In this document: positions 15,694 to 25,318 of the stretch, piece by piece
Layout of the letters: each line of letters starts with the position of its first letter
Position numbering within the stretch: the first letter of the stretch is position 1
From: Caldicellulosiruptor obsidiansis OB47
GTDB lineage: Bacteria > Bacillota > Thermoanaerobacteria > Caldicellulosiruptorales > Caldicellulosiruptoraceae
Assembly: GCF_000145215.1 (NCBI RefSeq)
Contig: NC_014392.1
Span: 799,501 to 863,500, forward strand
Reading direction: 5' to 3'
Length of the DNA: 64,000 nucleotides
The notes under the pieces: generated by a model
Seen by the model: the letters and a program-made list of their open reading frames with translations, nothing else
Told to the model about the DNA's origin: nothing
The model's database searches: none
Made by a program: the position numbers and the translations under genes

Positions 15694-17853
15694 TTGAAAG
15701 AAGCGTCTTTAAGGATAAAAAAGAGAATACTTTTTGTTATGGCTGTGTTTTTTTTAAGCTTTGTGTTGTTGGTGGGAAGACTTTTTTATCTTCAGCTAAT
15801 TAAAGGCGAAGAGCTCAAAAAAAGAGCTTTTTCCCAGTGGACGCGGGAGAGGCTTGTTGCACCTAAAAGAGGAAGCATTGTAGACAGGAACGGCAAGATC
15901 TTGGCAATGTCAATTACAGCTGAGACAGTTGTTGCATCTTTGAATCAGATTAAAGACAAAGAATGGACAGCAAAAGTGCTGTCTGGTATTTTGCAGATGG
16001 ACTATCAAAAGATTTTGAATAAGCTCAATACAAAAGGAGTTTCAGACATCTACATAGCACGCAATATTGACAAAGAGAAGGCAGATAAGATAAGAAAATA
16101 TGCTCTGCCGGGGATTTACTTAACGGGCGGGACAAAAAGGGTGTATCCAAACGGCAATTTTCTGGCTCAGGTTCTTGGTTTTACAGGGATTGACGACCAA
16201 GGACTTTCTGGGCTTGAACTTTATTATGACAAGTATCTTCGCGGCAAGCCTGGCGCTATTTCAGCACAGACTGATGCAAGCGGCAGGGCTGCACCGTTTT
16301 CGGAAGAGTTTTTTAAAAAACCTGTTGATGGATATGACCTAATGCTTACAATTGATGAGACAATACAACATTTTGCTGAAAAGTATGCTCAGAAGGCTTT
16401 GTATGATAACAAAGCAAAAAGTGTAACCATAATTGTTGAAAAGGTTAAAACAGGCGAGATTCTGGCCATGACATCAAAACCAGATTTTGACCCAAATAAA
16501 CCGTTTGAGCTTATATACAAAGATAGGTTTCCTGATTTTGATAAGCTTTCTCAAGCAGAGAAAAACAAGATAGTTCAGTCAATGTGGAGAAACAGAGCAC
16601 TGACAGACACATATGAGCCTGGGTCAACATTTAAGATAGTCACCGCAGCTGCAGGACTTGAAGAAGGGGTTGTAAATGAGAATTCACAGTTTTATTGCAG
16701 AGGTTATGTAAAGGTAGCAAACGCAATAATAAAATGCTGGAGATATTATAACCCGCATGGCAGCGAGAATTTTGTTGAGGGTGTTCAAAATTCGTGTAAC
16801 CCTGTGTTTATAGAGATAGGGCAGAGACTGGGGAAAGAAAAACTTTATAAATATATAAATCTTTTTGGATTTGGACAAAAGACAGGTATAGATCTTCCTG
16901 GTGAAGCAAAAGGAATTGTTCAACCAATTGGTAAGGTTGGACCTGTTGAGCTTGCAACAATTTCTTTTGGACAGGGGATTTCAGCAACTCCCATTCAGGT
17001 TATCAGCATGATAAATGCAGTTGCAAACGATGGGGTATGGGTCCAGCCTCATGTTGTAAAGACCATATATGATAAGGACAAAAAACTGATCAAGTCTTTT
17101 GACAGCCCGCAAAAAAGAAGAGTTTTGGACCAGGACGTTGCAAGAAGGTTAAGAAATATTCTTCAGTCTGTTGTAACGAACGGTACAGGTCATAATGCTT
17201 ATCTTCTTGGCTATAGAGTTGCAGGTAAAACGGGAACGTCGCAAAAGTATGATAAAACATCTAAAAAGTATATAGCATCATTTGGAGGTTTTGCACCGGC
17301 CGACAATCCAGAGGTGTCAGTTCTTGTTATTATAGATGAACCTGACCCTTCACTTTATTATGGAGGGTTAATAGCTGCCCCAGTTGCAAGAGATTTATTA
17401 AATGATATACTAAGATATTTAGATATCCAGCCACAGTACACAGCTGAAGAACTAAAACAGATAGAGTTTTATAAAGAATATATAGTGCCAAGTACAATAG
17501 GAATGAACATTGAAGATGCGAAAAAGGAAATATACAATAACAAGTTCAATGCTAAGGTCATAGGCAGTGGCGACAAAGTAATTGACCAAGTTCCAAAGGC
17601 TGGGTTTATGTTGAAAGAAGGTTCAACAATAATATTGTTTACGCAAGAGATGTCGCAGACAACTGTAGCTGTTCCGAATGTAGTGGGCTTGAGTTCCCAG
17701 GATGCACAAAAGGTGCTTTCAAATAGTCTTCTCAACATAAAAGTGAAAGGAATAAAAGGAAAGATTATAAGACAAAATCCGCAGCCAGGTACAAAAGTTC
17801 CAATAGGTTCAATTGTTGAGGTTGAAATTGCTGACAAAGAAAATGCGGAATAG
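15694..17853 (+). CDS. spoVD: Class B penicillin-binding protein with PASTA domains (SpoVD/FtsI type)
   Basis: 719-residue transpeptidase for septal or spore-cortex peptidoglycan. It has an N-terminal membrane anchor (residues 11-33), a PBP dimerisation domain, and a transpeptidase domain with SxxK at Ser311-Lys314, SxN at 367-369 (SCN) and KTG at 512-514. Two C-terminal PASTA repeats lie at roughly 590-650 and 655-715 (VPNVVGLSSQDAQ marks the second). The start is a TTG with GGAGG nine bases upstream. It is the only class B PBP gene in the cluster, so it may serve vegetative division as well as a sporulation-type role. Confidence 0.93.
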   Translation: MKEASLRIKKRILFVMAVFFLSFVLLVGRLFYLQLIKGEELKKRAFSQWTRERLVAPKRGSIVDRNGKILAMSITAETVVASLNQIKDKEWTAKVLSGILQMDYQKILNKLNTKGVSDIYIARNIDKEKADKIRKYALPGIYLTGGTKRVYPNGNFLAQVLGFTGIDDQGLSGLELYYDKYLRGKPGAISAQTDASGRAAPFSEEFFKKPVDGYDLMLTIDETIQHFAEKYAQKALYDNKAKSVTIIVEKVKTGEILAMTSKPDFDPNKPFELIYKDRFPDFDKLSQAEKNKIVQSMWRNRALTDTYEPGSTFKIVTAAAGLEEGVVNENSQFYCRGYVKVANAIIKCWRYYNPHGSENFVEGVQNSCNPVFIEIGQRLGKEKLYKYINLFGFGQKTGIDLPGEAKGIVQPIGKVGPVELATISFGQGISATPIQVISMINAVANDGVWVQPHVVKTIYDKDKKLIKSFDSPQKRRVLDQDVARRLRNILQSVVTNGTGHNAYLLGYRVAGKTGTSQKYDKTSKKYIASFGGFAPADNPEVSVLVIIDEPDPSLYYGGLIAAPVARDLLNDILRYLDIQPQYTAEELKQIEFYKEYIVPSTIGMNIEDAKKEIYNNKFNAKVIGSGDKVIDQVPKAGFMLKEGSTIILFTQEMSQTTVAVPNVVGLSSQDAQKVLSNSLLNIKVKGIKGKIIRQNPQPGTKVPIGSIVEVEIADKENAE

Positions 17854-17869
17854 AAAGGGTGAAGACTTC

Positions 17870-19330
17870 TTGAAATTAAAAGATTTAATTGAGAACATTG
17901 ATGTTTTGGAAACTAATGTTGGAGATTTTGATAAAGATATAACTGATATTGCGTACAATTCAAAGAATGCAAAAGAAGGTTCTGCTTTTGTATGTATAAA
18001 AGGCTTCAAGACAGATGGACATGAATATATCGATGAGGCAATCCAAAATGGTGCACGTTTGGTAGTTGTAGATGAGTTTTTTGACACGTCTAAAATTGAA
18101 GGGAAGATTGATTATATCAAGACTTCAAATACCAGAAAGGCACTTGCTGTAATGTCTGCAAACTTTTTTGCTCATCCATCAAAAGATTTTTTGCTTATTG
18201 GTGTGACAGGTACAAACGGCAAAACTTCAACAACATTTATGATAAAATCTATACTTGAAGCTAATGGACAGAAAGTTGGGTTGATTGGTACAATCAAAAA
18301 TATGATAGGTAGTAAAGAAATTGAGGCTCAGCATACAACTCCTGAGTCTTATGACCTGCAAAAACTCTTTTGGCAGATGAAAAGTGAGGGTGTTGACAGT
18401 GTTGTAATGGAGGTTTCTTCGCACTCTCTTGAGCTTTTTAGAGTATATGCCTGTGATTTTGATGTTGGAGTTTTTACAAACCTGACTCAAGATCATTTAG
18501 ATTTTCATGGAACAATGGAAAATTATTTTTCAGCAAAATTAAAACTTTTCGGTATGAGCAAGAAAAGAGTAGTAAATGCTGACGACAGTTGGGGAAAAAG
18601 GATTATTGAGATGTATCCTGACTGTATAACATATGCCAAGGACAGTGATGCTAACGTTTGCGCACAGAATATTAAACTTTTTGTTAACAAAAACCAGTTT
18701 GATCTGTACTATAATAACAAAAAAGAGAATATATTACTTAATATCCCAGGACTTTTTTCAATTTACAATAGCCTTGCTGCTGCGGCGTGTTGCATTCTGC
18801 TTGGCATTGAACTTGATACAATAAAAAAAGGACTTGAGGAATTAAAAGCTGTACCGGGCAGATTTGAGATAGTTGAGTCAAACCAAAAGTTTACTGTGGT
18901 GATTGACTATGCACACACCCCTGACGGTCTTTTAAATCTTATGAAAACAGTAAATGAAGTTGCAGATGGTAGAAAGGTACTGCTTTTTGGATGCGGGGGA
19001 GACAGAGACAGGACAAAAAGACCAATTATGGGCGAGATTGCTGGCAAGATGGCAGATTTTGTGATTGTTACATCTGACAATCCGCGAACAGAAGATCCAC
19101 TCAAGATAATTGCTGATATCTTGGAAGGGATAAAAAAGACAAATGTTGAGTATGTGGTCATACCCGACAGGTATGAGGCTATTAAATATGCCATAAAGAA
19201 TGCAAGAGAAAATGATTTTATTGTCCTTGCCGGTAAGGGACATGAGACTTACCAGATTTTAAAAGATAGAACAATACCGTTTGATGAGAGAGAGGTTGTG
19301 AAGAATATCTTAAAGGAGCTAAGAGAATGA
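17870..19330 (+). CDS. murE: UDP-MurNAc-L-Ala-D-Glu:meso-diaminopimelate ligase
   Basis: Adds the third residue to the peptidoglycan stem peptide. ATP loop GVTGTNGKTSTTF lies near residue 110, and the amino-acid specificity motif reads DNPRTEDP, the form that selects meso-diaminopimelate rather than lysine. This agrees with lysA (which decarboxylates DAP) being present at 38.5 kb. The TTG at 17870 with AAAGGGTGA just upstream gives 486 residues beginning MKLKDLIENI, typical for MurE. Further in-frame codons upstream overlap spoVD and lack a ribosome site. Its stop overlaps the murF start. Confidence 0.95.
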   Translation: MKLKDLIENIDVLETNVGDFDKDITDIAYNSKNAKEGSAFVCIKGFKTDGHEYIDEAIQNGARLVVVDEFFDTSKIEGKIDYIKTSNTRKALAVMSANFFAHPSKDFLLIGVTGTNGKTSTTFMIKSILEANGQKVGLIGTIKNMIGSKEIEAQHTTPESYDLQKLFWQMKSEGVDSVVMEVSSHSLELFRVYACDFDVGVFTNLTQDHLDFHGTMENYFSAKLKLFGMSKKRVVNADDSWGKRIIEMYPDCITYAKDSDANVCAQNIKLFVNKNQFDLYYNNKKENILLNIPGLFSIYNSLAAAACCILLGIELDTIKKGLEELKAVPGRFEIVESNQKFTVVIDYAHTPDGLLNLMKTVNEVADGRKVLLFGCGGDRDRTKRPIMGEIAGKMADFVIVTSDNPRTEDPLKIIADILEGIKKTNVEYVVIPDRYEAIKYAIKNARENDFIVLAGKGHETYQILKDRTIPFDEREVVKNILKELRE

Positions 19331-20673
19331 ATCTGTGGCTTTCTGAGATAGCAAAAGCTTTAAACGGAGAGCTTAAAAACTTTTCTGACGATATTCTTGT
19401 GAGCAGTTTTTCACTTAATAGTAAAAATATAAGTAAAAATACCCTATTTATTCCTTTAAAAGGAACCAGATTTGATGGGCATGATTTTGTTGAAGAGGCT
19501 CTGCAAAACGGTGCAATTTCGTTTATTTCTCATAAAGAAATTGAAAATGTAAGAGTACCTTATGTGAAGGTCAAAGATACACTTGCTGCACTGCAAGGCT
19601 TAGCATCTTATGTGAGAGATAAACTAAAAGGACTAACAGTAATTGGAGTTACTGGGAGTGTAGGCAAAACCTCCACAAAAGAGTATATATTCAATGTCTT
19701 GAGTTGTAAGTACAAAACTTTCAAAAACCAGGGCAATTTAAACAATCATATAGGGCTTCCATTTTCTATTTTGAACATGCCAGAAGATACACAGGTAGCT
19801 GTATTTGAAATGGGTATGAGCAATTTTGGTGAAATTTCCAAACTATCTCAAATTGCAAAACCCAATATAGGAGTTATCACAAATATAGGTGTTGCTCATA
19901 TTGAGAATTTAAAGTCACGTTACAACATTTTTCTTGCAAAATCTGAGATTCAGGATGGAATGCCGGAAAGTGGGATATTGATTATAAACAACGACAATGA
20001 CATCTTGAACCTTCACAAAAAAGAACTCAAAAGAAAGGTTGTCACCATTGGGATTGAAAACGAGAGCAATTTCAGGGCGCAAAACGTGCAAAGACATCAG
20101 AATGGATTTTCATTTGAAGTGGGTGGCTACACATATTTCATAAAAAGTTTTAATTTTCATGACATTTATAACTCTCTTTTTGCAATTGCGATAGGTACAA
20201 TTTTAGGAATAGACCGGCAGCTTGTGAAAGAAGCCATCCGCCAAAAGGAGAGGCTAAAAAGAAGATTTGAAGTTATCAAAAAAGGAAGTATTACCATTGT
20301 AGATGATACTTACAACGCAAGCACACATTCGATGCTGTCTGCTATAGACAGTATATGTGAGTTTGACGGCAAAAAGATATTAGTGTTGGGCGACATGCTT
20401 GAACTTGGTGAGTTTTCTGAAGAGGAACACAGGAAAGTTGGCAGATACATATTGCAAAAGCCGATAGATGTTGTCATATGTACAGGGAAAGACGCGTTTT
20501 ATATATTCGATGAAGCAAAAAAGAAAGAGGGTTCAAGAGCATATTTTGTTTCAAAAGATGAGTGTTTAGATGTTTTGAAAAGAGAAGTTACAACCAATTC
20601 CACAATTCTTTTTAAGGCTTCGCGGGGTATAAAATTGGATGAAATTGTAGATGAATTTCTCAAGGAGAGGTAA
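19327..20673 (+). CDS. murF: UDP-MurNAc-tripeptide:D-Ala-D-Ala ligase
   Basis: 448 residues, three-domain Mur ligase. It completes the UDP-MurNAc-pentapeptide in the cytoplasm. ATP loop GVTGSVGKTSTKEY lies near residue 109, followed by the central QGNLNNHIGLPFS segment and the VDDTYNASTHSM C-terminal motif typical of MurF. The ATG overlaps the murE stop by four bases (ATGA), so the two are translationally coupled. Confidence 0.96.
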   Translation: MNLWLSEIAKALNGELKNFSDDILVSSFSLNSKNISKNTLFIPLKGTRFDGHDFVEEALQNGAISFISHKEIENVRVPYVKVKDTLAALQGLASYVRDKLKGLTVIGVTGSVGKTSTKEYIFNVLSCKYKTFKNQGNLNNHIGLPFSILNMPEDTQVAVFEMGMSNFGEISKLSQIAKPNIGVITNIGVAHIENLKSRYNIFLAKSEIQDGMPESGILIINNDNDILNLHKKELKRKVVTIGIENESNFRAQNVQRHQNGFSFEVGGYTYFIKSFNFHDIYNSLFAIAIGTILGIDRQLVKEAIRQKERLKRRFEVIKKGSITIVDDTYNASTHSMLSAIDSICEFDGKKILVLGDMLELGEFSEEEHRKVGRYILQKPIDVVICTGKDAFYIFDEAKKKEGSRAYFVSKDECLDVLKREVTTNSTILFKASRGIKLDEIVDEFLKER

Positions 20674-20676
20674 AAG

Positions 20677-21639
20677 ATGCTTGACATTGACACAATACTT
20701 GCAATAATAATTTCATTTTTGATTGTTTTAATTATCATGCCTTTTGTGATTCCATTTTTAAAATACTTGAAATTTGGTCAGGTTGTGCGAGATGATGGTC
20801 CCAAAACACACCACAAGAAAAGCGGTACTCCCACAATGGGTGGGCTTGTTATAGGTTTGAGTATAATCATAACATCGCTCATATTCTACAAAAAGTATCC
20901 TGCCATTGGAGCACCGCTGATAGTAACAGTTGCGTTTGGTCTCATAGGTTTTATAGACGATTTCATAAAGGTAGTGTTAAGAAGATCTTTGGGGCTTCGC
21001 GCACGTGAAAAGCTGGTACTTCAATTTTTGATCAGCATAACGTTTTTGTATGTCATACAAAAACATTTAGGAAGTGACGTTTACCTGCCGGTTGTAAATA
21101 GGTACATTGATTTAAAATGGGCGTATGTTCCTGTGATGTCAGTTTTAATGGTTTTCACTGTTAATGCTGTAAACCTTACAGATGGACTTGACGGTTTAGC
21201 AAGCGGTGTGACAATGATAGTTTCTTTGTTTTTAGCTATTATCTCTATATTTTCAAGAAATCATGATATGGCAATATTTAGCGGTGCTATTGTGGGGAGC
21301 TGTATGGGTTTTTTGAGGTACAACGCGCATCCAGCTATTGTTTTTATGGGAGACACGGGGTCTCTGATGCTGGGTGGTTCGATATTTGCAATTGCTGTGA
21401 TGTTAAAACAGCCTGTGCTTGTTTTGGTTGTAGGTGGTCTGTATATCATAGAGGCCCTCTCTGTGATACTTCAAGTTATATATTTTAAGCTCACAAAAAA
21501 GAGGATATTTAGGATGGCGCCTTTGCACCATCATTTTGAGCTTTTAGGTTGGGATGAAGCAAAGGTTGTTGTTGTGTTTTGGATATTTACAATTCTGTTT
21601 TGCTTGCTTGCCTTGGCAATGATACAGCTGAAAATTTAG
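20677..21639 (+). CDS. mraY: Phospho-MurNAc-pentapeptide transferase
   Basis: 320-residue integral membrane enzyme with about ten helices that forms lipid I on undecaprenyl phosphate. Catalytic segments are GFIDDFIKV near residue 90, [15 protein letters not shown] near residue 164 and the [13 protein letters not shown] loop near residue 280. The DDxxK-type pair and the three-His loop are intact. It starts four bases after murF with GGAG inside murF's end. Confidence 0.97.
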   Translation: MLDIDTILAIIISFLIVLIIMPFVIPFLKYLKFGQVVRDDGPKTHHKKSGTPTMGGLVIGLSIIITSLIFYKKYPAIGAPLIVTVAFGLIGFIDDFIKVVLRRSLGLRAREKLVLQFLISITFLYVIQKHLGSDVYLPVVNRYIDLKWAYVPVMSVLMVFTVNAVNLTDGLDGLASGVTMIVSLFLAIISIFSRNHDMAIFSGAIVGSCMGFLRYNAHPAIVFMGDTGSLMLGGSIFAIAVMLKQPVLVLVVGGLYIIEALSVILQVIYFKLTKKRIFRMAPLHHHFELLGWDEAKVVVVFWIFTILFCLLALAMIQLKI

Positions 21640-21657
21640 GAGTTGGAGGTTTTAAAA

Positions 21658-23025
21658 TTGGATTTAAAAGGGAAAAGTGTCTTGGTGGTAGGCCTTGGCA
21701 GAAGCGGATTGGCTTCTGCGAGTTTTTTGAAAAAACAGGGGGCTTTTGTCATAGGTTTTGATGAAAAAGCAGAAGACCAGTTCAAAAAAGAAGATAGAAA
21801 TTGTGCAGAAGAATCATGTGATGAAATCTATTATTGTGAGATTCCCGATGAGGTGATAGACAAGATTCAGCTTGTTGTTGTAAGTCCTGGAGTGCCGCTT
21901 AGCAAAAGAATTGTTGTGCTTGCTCACAAAAAGGGTGTTGAGGTCATTGGTGAGATTGAGCTTGCGTACAGGTTCTGTAAAAGTAAAAATATTGTGGCCA
22001 TCACCGGTACAAATGGCAAGACAACAACCACAACTCTTGTAGGAGAGATTTTAAAAAAGCAGCATGATGATGTAGTTGTATGTGGTAACATTGGTCTTCC
22101 ATTTATTGATACTGTAGAAACATCAAGTGAAAATACTATTTTTGTGCTTGAGATATCGAGTTTTCAGCTTGAAACAATTAAGTACTTTAAACCAAAGGTT
22201 GGATGTATTCTCAATATCACTCCTGACCATCTAAACAGGCACGCAACAATGGAAAATTATGTAAAAGCAAAGATGAGAATCTTCGAAAATATTGACGAGG
22301 CAGGATATACAGTCCTCAACTATGACAATGGCATAACCCGTGACTTGATAGGATTGGCAAAAAGGAATGTAATAGTATTTTCAAAAAATAAGAATCATTT
22401 CAAAAATATGGTTTTTGTTGAAGAAAACAAAATCTATTTTACTTTTGGAGGTAAAACACAAGAGGTTATGAAAAAAGATGAGATATTTATTCCAGGAGAA
22501 CACAATTTAGAAAATGCGCTTGCAGCTATTGCCTGCACTTTGCCGTTTGGGGTAGCAAAAGATACTATTAAGGATGTGTTGAAGACTTTCAAAGGGGTTG
22601 AACACAGGATAGAATTTGTGACAGAGATAAATGGTATAAAATTTTATAATGATTCAAAAGGAACAAACACTGATGCGGCTGAAAAGGCAATCAGTGCTTT
22701 TGAAAGCCCAATAATTTTAATTGCTGGAGGATATGACAAGGGAGAAAGTTTTGAAAGGTTTGCAGGTTTGATAGCTAAAAAGGTCAAGAAAGTATTTTTG
22801 CTCGGTCAGACAAAGCAAAAGATTGCCAACGAACTTGAGAAAATAGGGTATCAAAACTTTGAGTTGGTGTCCAGCTTGAAAGAGGCAGTAGAGAAGAGCT
22901 TTGAATATGCAAAGAGCGGTGATGTTGTACTTCTGTCACCTGCATGCGCAAGTTGGGATATGTTTGAAAATTATGAGCAGAGAGGAAAAATGTTTAAAGA
23001 ATATGTAAATGAGCTTTTGACATAG
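21658..23025 (+). CDS. murD: UDP-MurNAc-L-alanine:D-glutamate ligase
   Basis: Adds D-Glu to UDP-MurNAc-Ala. The N-terminal Rossmann strand reads VLVVGLGRSGLASASFL, the ATP loop AITGTNGKTTTTTLV lies near residue 116, and the late motif NDSKGTNTDAA is present. The TTG at 21658 is preferred (455 residues), with GGAGG at 21645-21649; the in-frame TTG at 21643 overlaps that site. The order mraY-murD-ftsW is the standard cluster arrangement. Confidence 0.95.
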   Translation: MDLKGKSVLVVGLGRSGLASASFLKKQGAFVIGFDEKAEDQFKKEDRNCAEESCDEIYYCEIPDEVIDKIQLVVVSPGVPLSKRIVVLAHKKGVEVIGEIELAYRFCKSKNIVAITGTNGKTTTTTLVGEILKKQHDDVVVCGNIGLPFIDTVETSSENTIFVLEISSFQLETIKYFKPKVGCILNITPDHLNRHATMENYVKAKMRIFENIDEAGYTVLNYDNGITRDLIGLAKRNVIVFSKNKNHFKNMVFVEENKIYFTFGGKTQEVMKKDEIFIPGEHNLENALAAIACTLPFGVAKDTIKDVLKTFKGVEHRIEFVTEINGIKFYNDSKGTNTDAAEKAISAFESPIILIAGGYDKGESFERFAGLIAKKVKKVFLLGQTKQKIANELEKIGYQNFELVSSLKEAVEKSFEYAKSGDVVLLSPACASWDMFENYEQRGKMFKEYVNELLT

Positions 23026-23042
23026 GGATGTGAATATCAAGG

Positions 23043-24140
23043 ATGGAAAAGAAGATGATTGACTATCCGCTTTTATATATCACTCTTTTACTTTCGCTCA
23101 TTGGAGTTGTAATGATATTCAGTGCAAGTTATTACTATGCATATTATCACTTTCATGACAGTTATCATTTTTTAAAAAAACAAGTAATAGGTATTCTACT
23201 GGGTTTAATAGTTATGTATATAACAAGTCAAATTGATTACAGAGTGTGGAAAAAGTTTGCCATTATGCTTTATATAATAGCTGCAATATCGCTTGTAGCA
23301 GTCTTAATTCCAGGTATAGGCAAGCTTGTAAACAACGCACGCAGATGGATTGACATTGGTCCTGTTCAGTTTCAGCCATCAGAGCTTGCAAAGTATGCTC
23401 TTGTGATAACTCTTGCTACGTACTTTGACCGTGTTGACAAACCAAAATCGAGATTTAAAGTTTTTGTTATTTCAATGCTTTTAACAGGGCTGTTCTTTGT
23501 ACTTATATACAAGGAACCAAACATGAGCACTTGCATACTGATACTTGGGATTTCAATGCTCATGCTCTTTGCGTGGGGACTCAATCTTAGCTATTTTGTA
23601 ACAATGGGTGCTTTAGCTGTGCCGATTTTGTACTACCTGACAACAAAAGAACAGTATAGGGTGGAAAGAATTCAGGCGCTTTTTAACCCATGGGCAGATC
23701 CCACAGACAAAGGGTACCAGATAATTCAGTCGCTGTACGCTATTGGTTCTGGTGGACTTTTTGGTATGGGACTTGGTCAGAGTAGGCAAAAACTATTGTA
23801 CATTCCGGAGCCCCACACAGATTTTATATTTTCAATCTTGTGTGAAGAACTCGGGTTTGTTGGAGCTATATTTGTGATAGTTCTGTTTGTCCTGTTTGTA
23901 TGGAGAGGGATTGTTATTGCGCTAAATAGTCCTGATAGGTTTGGCACACTTTTAGCGTTTGGTGTCACAAGCATAATAGCGTTGCAGGCAATCTTGAACA
24001 TTGCTGTTGTAACAGCTTCAGTGCCGGCAACAGGTGTGCCATTACCGTTTATAACATACGGGGGAACTTCAATAGTGTTTCATCTTTTTGGTGTAGGACT
24101 TTTGCTGAGCATTTCAAGAAGAATCAAGGTGATAAAATGA
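23043..24140 (+). CDS. ftsW: SEDS glycosyltransferase FtsW/SpoVE
   Basis: 365-residue polytopic membrane protein with about ten helices. It polymerises lipid II at the septum together with the class B PBP. Family marks are GIGKLVNNARRWIDIGPVQ, PSELAKYALV, and the late PHTDFIFSILCEELGFVG and TGVPLPFITYGGTS loops. Two in-frame ATGs (23043 and 23055) are possible; the second has AAGGATGG eight bases upstream. Whether it is the vegetative FtsW or the sporulation SpoVE cannot be told from sequence, and only one such gene lies here. Confidence 0.94.
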   Translation: MEKKMIDYPLLYITLLLSLIGVVMIFSASYYYAYYHFHDSYHFLKKQVIGILLGLIVMYITSQIDYRVWKKFAIMLYIIAAISLVAVLIPGIGKLVNNARRWIDIGPVQFQPSELAKYALVITLATYFDRVDKPKSRFKVFVISMLLTGLFFVLIYKEPNMSTCILILGISMLMLFAWGLNLSYFVTMGALAVPILYYLTTKEQYRVERIQALFNPWADPTDKGYQIIQSLYAIGSGGLFGMGLGQSRQKLLYIPEPHTDFIFSILCEELGFVGAIFVIVLFVLFVWRGIVIALNSPDRFGTLLAFGVTSIIALQAILNIAVVTASVPATGVPLPFITYGGTSIVFHLFGVGLLLSISRRIKVIK

Positions 24141-25246
24141 CACACGAAAGTAAAACATTAATATTTAGCGGTGGCGGGACAGGTGGTCATATTTATCCTG
24201 CAATTTCAGTTGCCGATTTTTTGAAAAGATCTGATAAGTACTTTAACATAATCTTCGTTGGAACAAAAGAAGGACTGGAGGCAAAGATTGTACCCGGGGC
24301 TGGTTACAAGATAGAGTTTATAGAGGTAAAAGGTCTTAAAAGACAGCTGACGGTAAAAAATGTTGAGGTATTAATAAAGTTTTTAAAAGGGTTTAGGCAG
24401 GCTAAGAAGATATTAAAGCGATACAAACCAGCTGCCGTATTTGTAACAGGGGGTTATGTATCACTTCCTGTTGCGTTTGCTGCAAAAAGTCTTGGAATAA
24501 AGATTATTTTGCACGAACAGAATGCTTTTCCGGGTCTTGCTAACAGGATAATTTCAAGATTTTGTGACAAGGTTTTGATAAGTTTTGAAGAGAGCAGAAA
24601 ATACTTCAAAAAAAGCAAAAATATTATTTTGACAGGGAATCCAATCAGGCTTGAGATTTTGAACTACAATCAAAGCCAGGCAAAACGTGAGATTGGAGTT
24701 GAAGGTAAGACCACTGTTTTGATAGTAGGTGGAAGCAGAGGTGCAGAAAACCTAAACAGGGCAGCGATAAGACTTGCAAAGTCTTTTGAAGGTAACAAGG
24801 ATGTACATTTTATCCTTTCGACAGGTGAGAAGAAGTTTGATGATGCAAAGAATTATGCTAAGCAGTTGAATGCGCTGACAAACATAAGTCTGTATCCATA
24901 TATTATGGAGATGCCAAAATATCTTGCTGCTGCTGACATTGTTGTCTCAAGAGGTGGTGCTATAGCTATTTCTGAGATAACTGCTCTTGGCAAGCCAAGC
25001 ATTATTGTCCCATCACCGTATGTAGTTAACAATCATCAAGAATACAATGCAAGAGCACTTGAAAGGCAAGGTGCGTGTTTTGTTGTACTTGAAAATGAAC
25101 TTGAGGAAGATAAGCTTAAAATTTTTTTGGAAAAACTTATATATGATAAAGAGTTGTATACTTCAATGCAGAAAAAAAGCAAAAATCTTGGAAGACCTGA
25201 TGCAACTGAAAATATAGCGAAAATAATAAGAGAATATATCAAATAA
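24137..25246 (+). CDS. murG: Undecaprenyl-PP-MurNAc-pentapeptide GlcNAc transferase
   Basis: 369 residues, GT28 family. It makes lipid II on the inner membrane face. The N-terminal glycine-rich loop is GGGTGGHIYPAIS, then LHEQNAFPGLANR near residue 125 and the donor-site GGSRGAENLNRAA and SRGGAIAISEITALGKPSI segments in the C-terminal half. The start codon overlaps the ftsW stop (ATGA), indicating translational coupling. Confidence 0.97.
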   Translation: MTHESKTLIFSGGGTGGHIYPAISVADFLKRSDKYFNIIFVGTKEGLEAKIVPGAGYKIEFIEVKGLKRQLTVKNVEVLIKFLKGFRQAKKILKRYKPAAVFVTGGYVSLPVAFAAKSLGIKIILHEQNAFPGLANRIISRFCDKVLISFEESRKYFKKSKNIILTGNPIRLEILNYNQSQAKREIGVEGKTTVLIVGGSRGAENLNRAAIRLAKSFEGNKDVHFILSTGEKKFDDAKNYAKQLNALTNISLYPYIMEMPKYLAAADIVVSRGGAIAISEITALGKPSIIVPSPYVVNNHQEYNARALERQGACFVVLENELEEDKLKIFLEKLIYDKELYTSMQKKSKNLGRPDATENIAKIIREYIK

Positions 25247-25318
25247 GTTTTGTAACAGCTGCTGGCGCTAAAGAATAAAATAATATGCGACGGTTTGCTG
25301 AAAAGTTTGGAAGTAAAA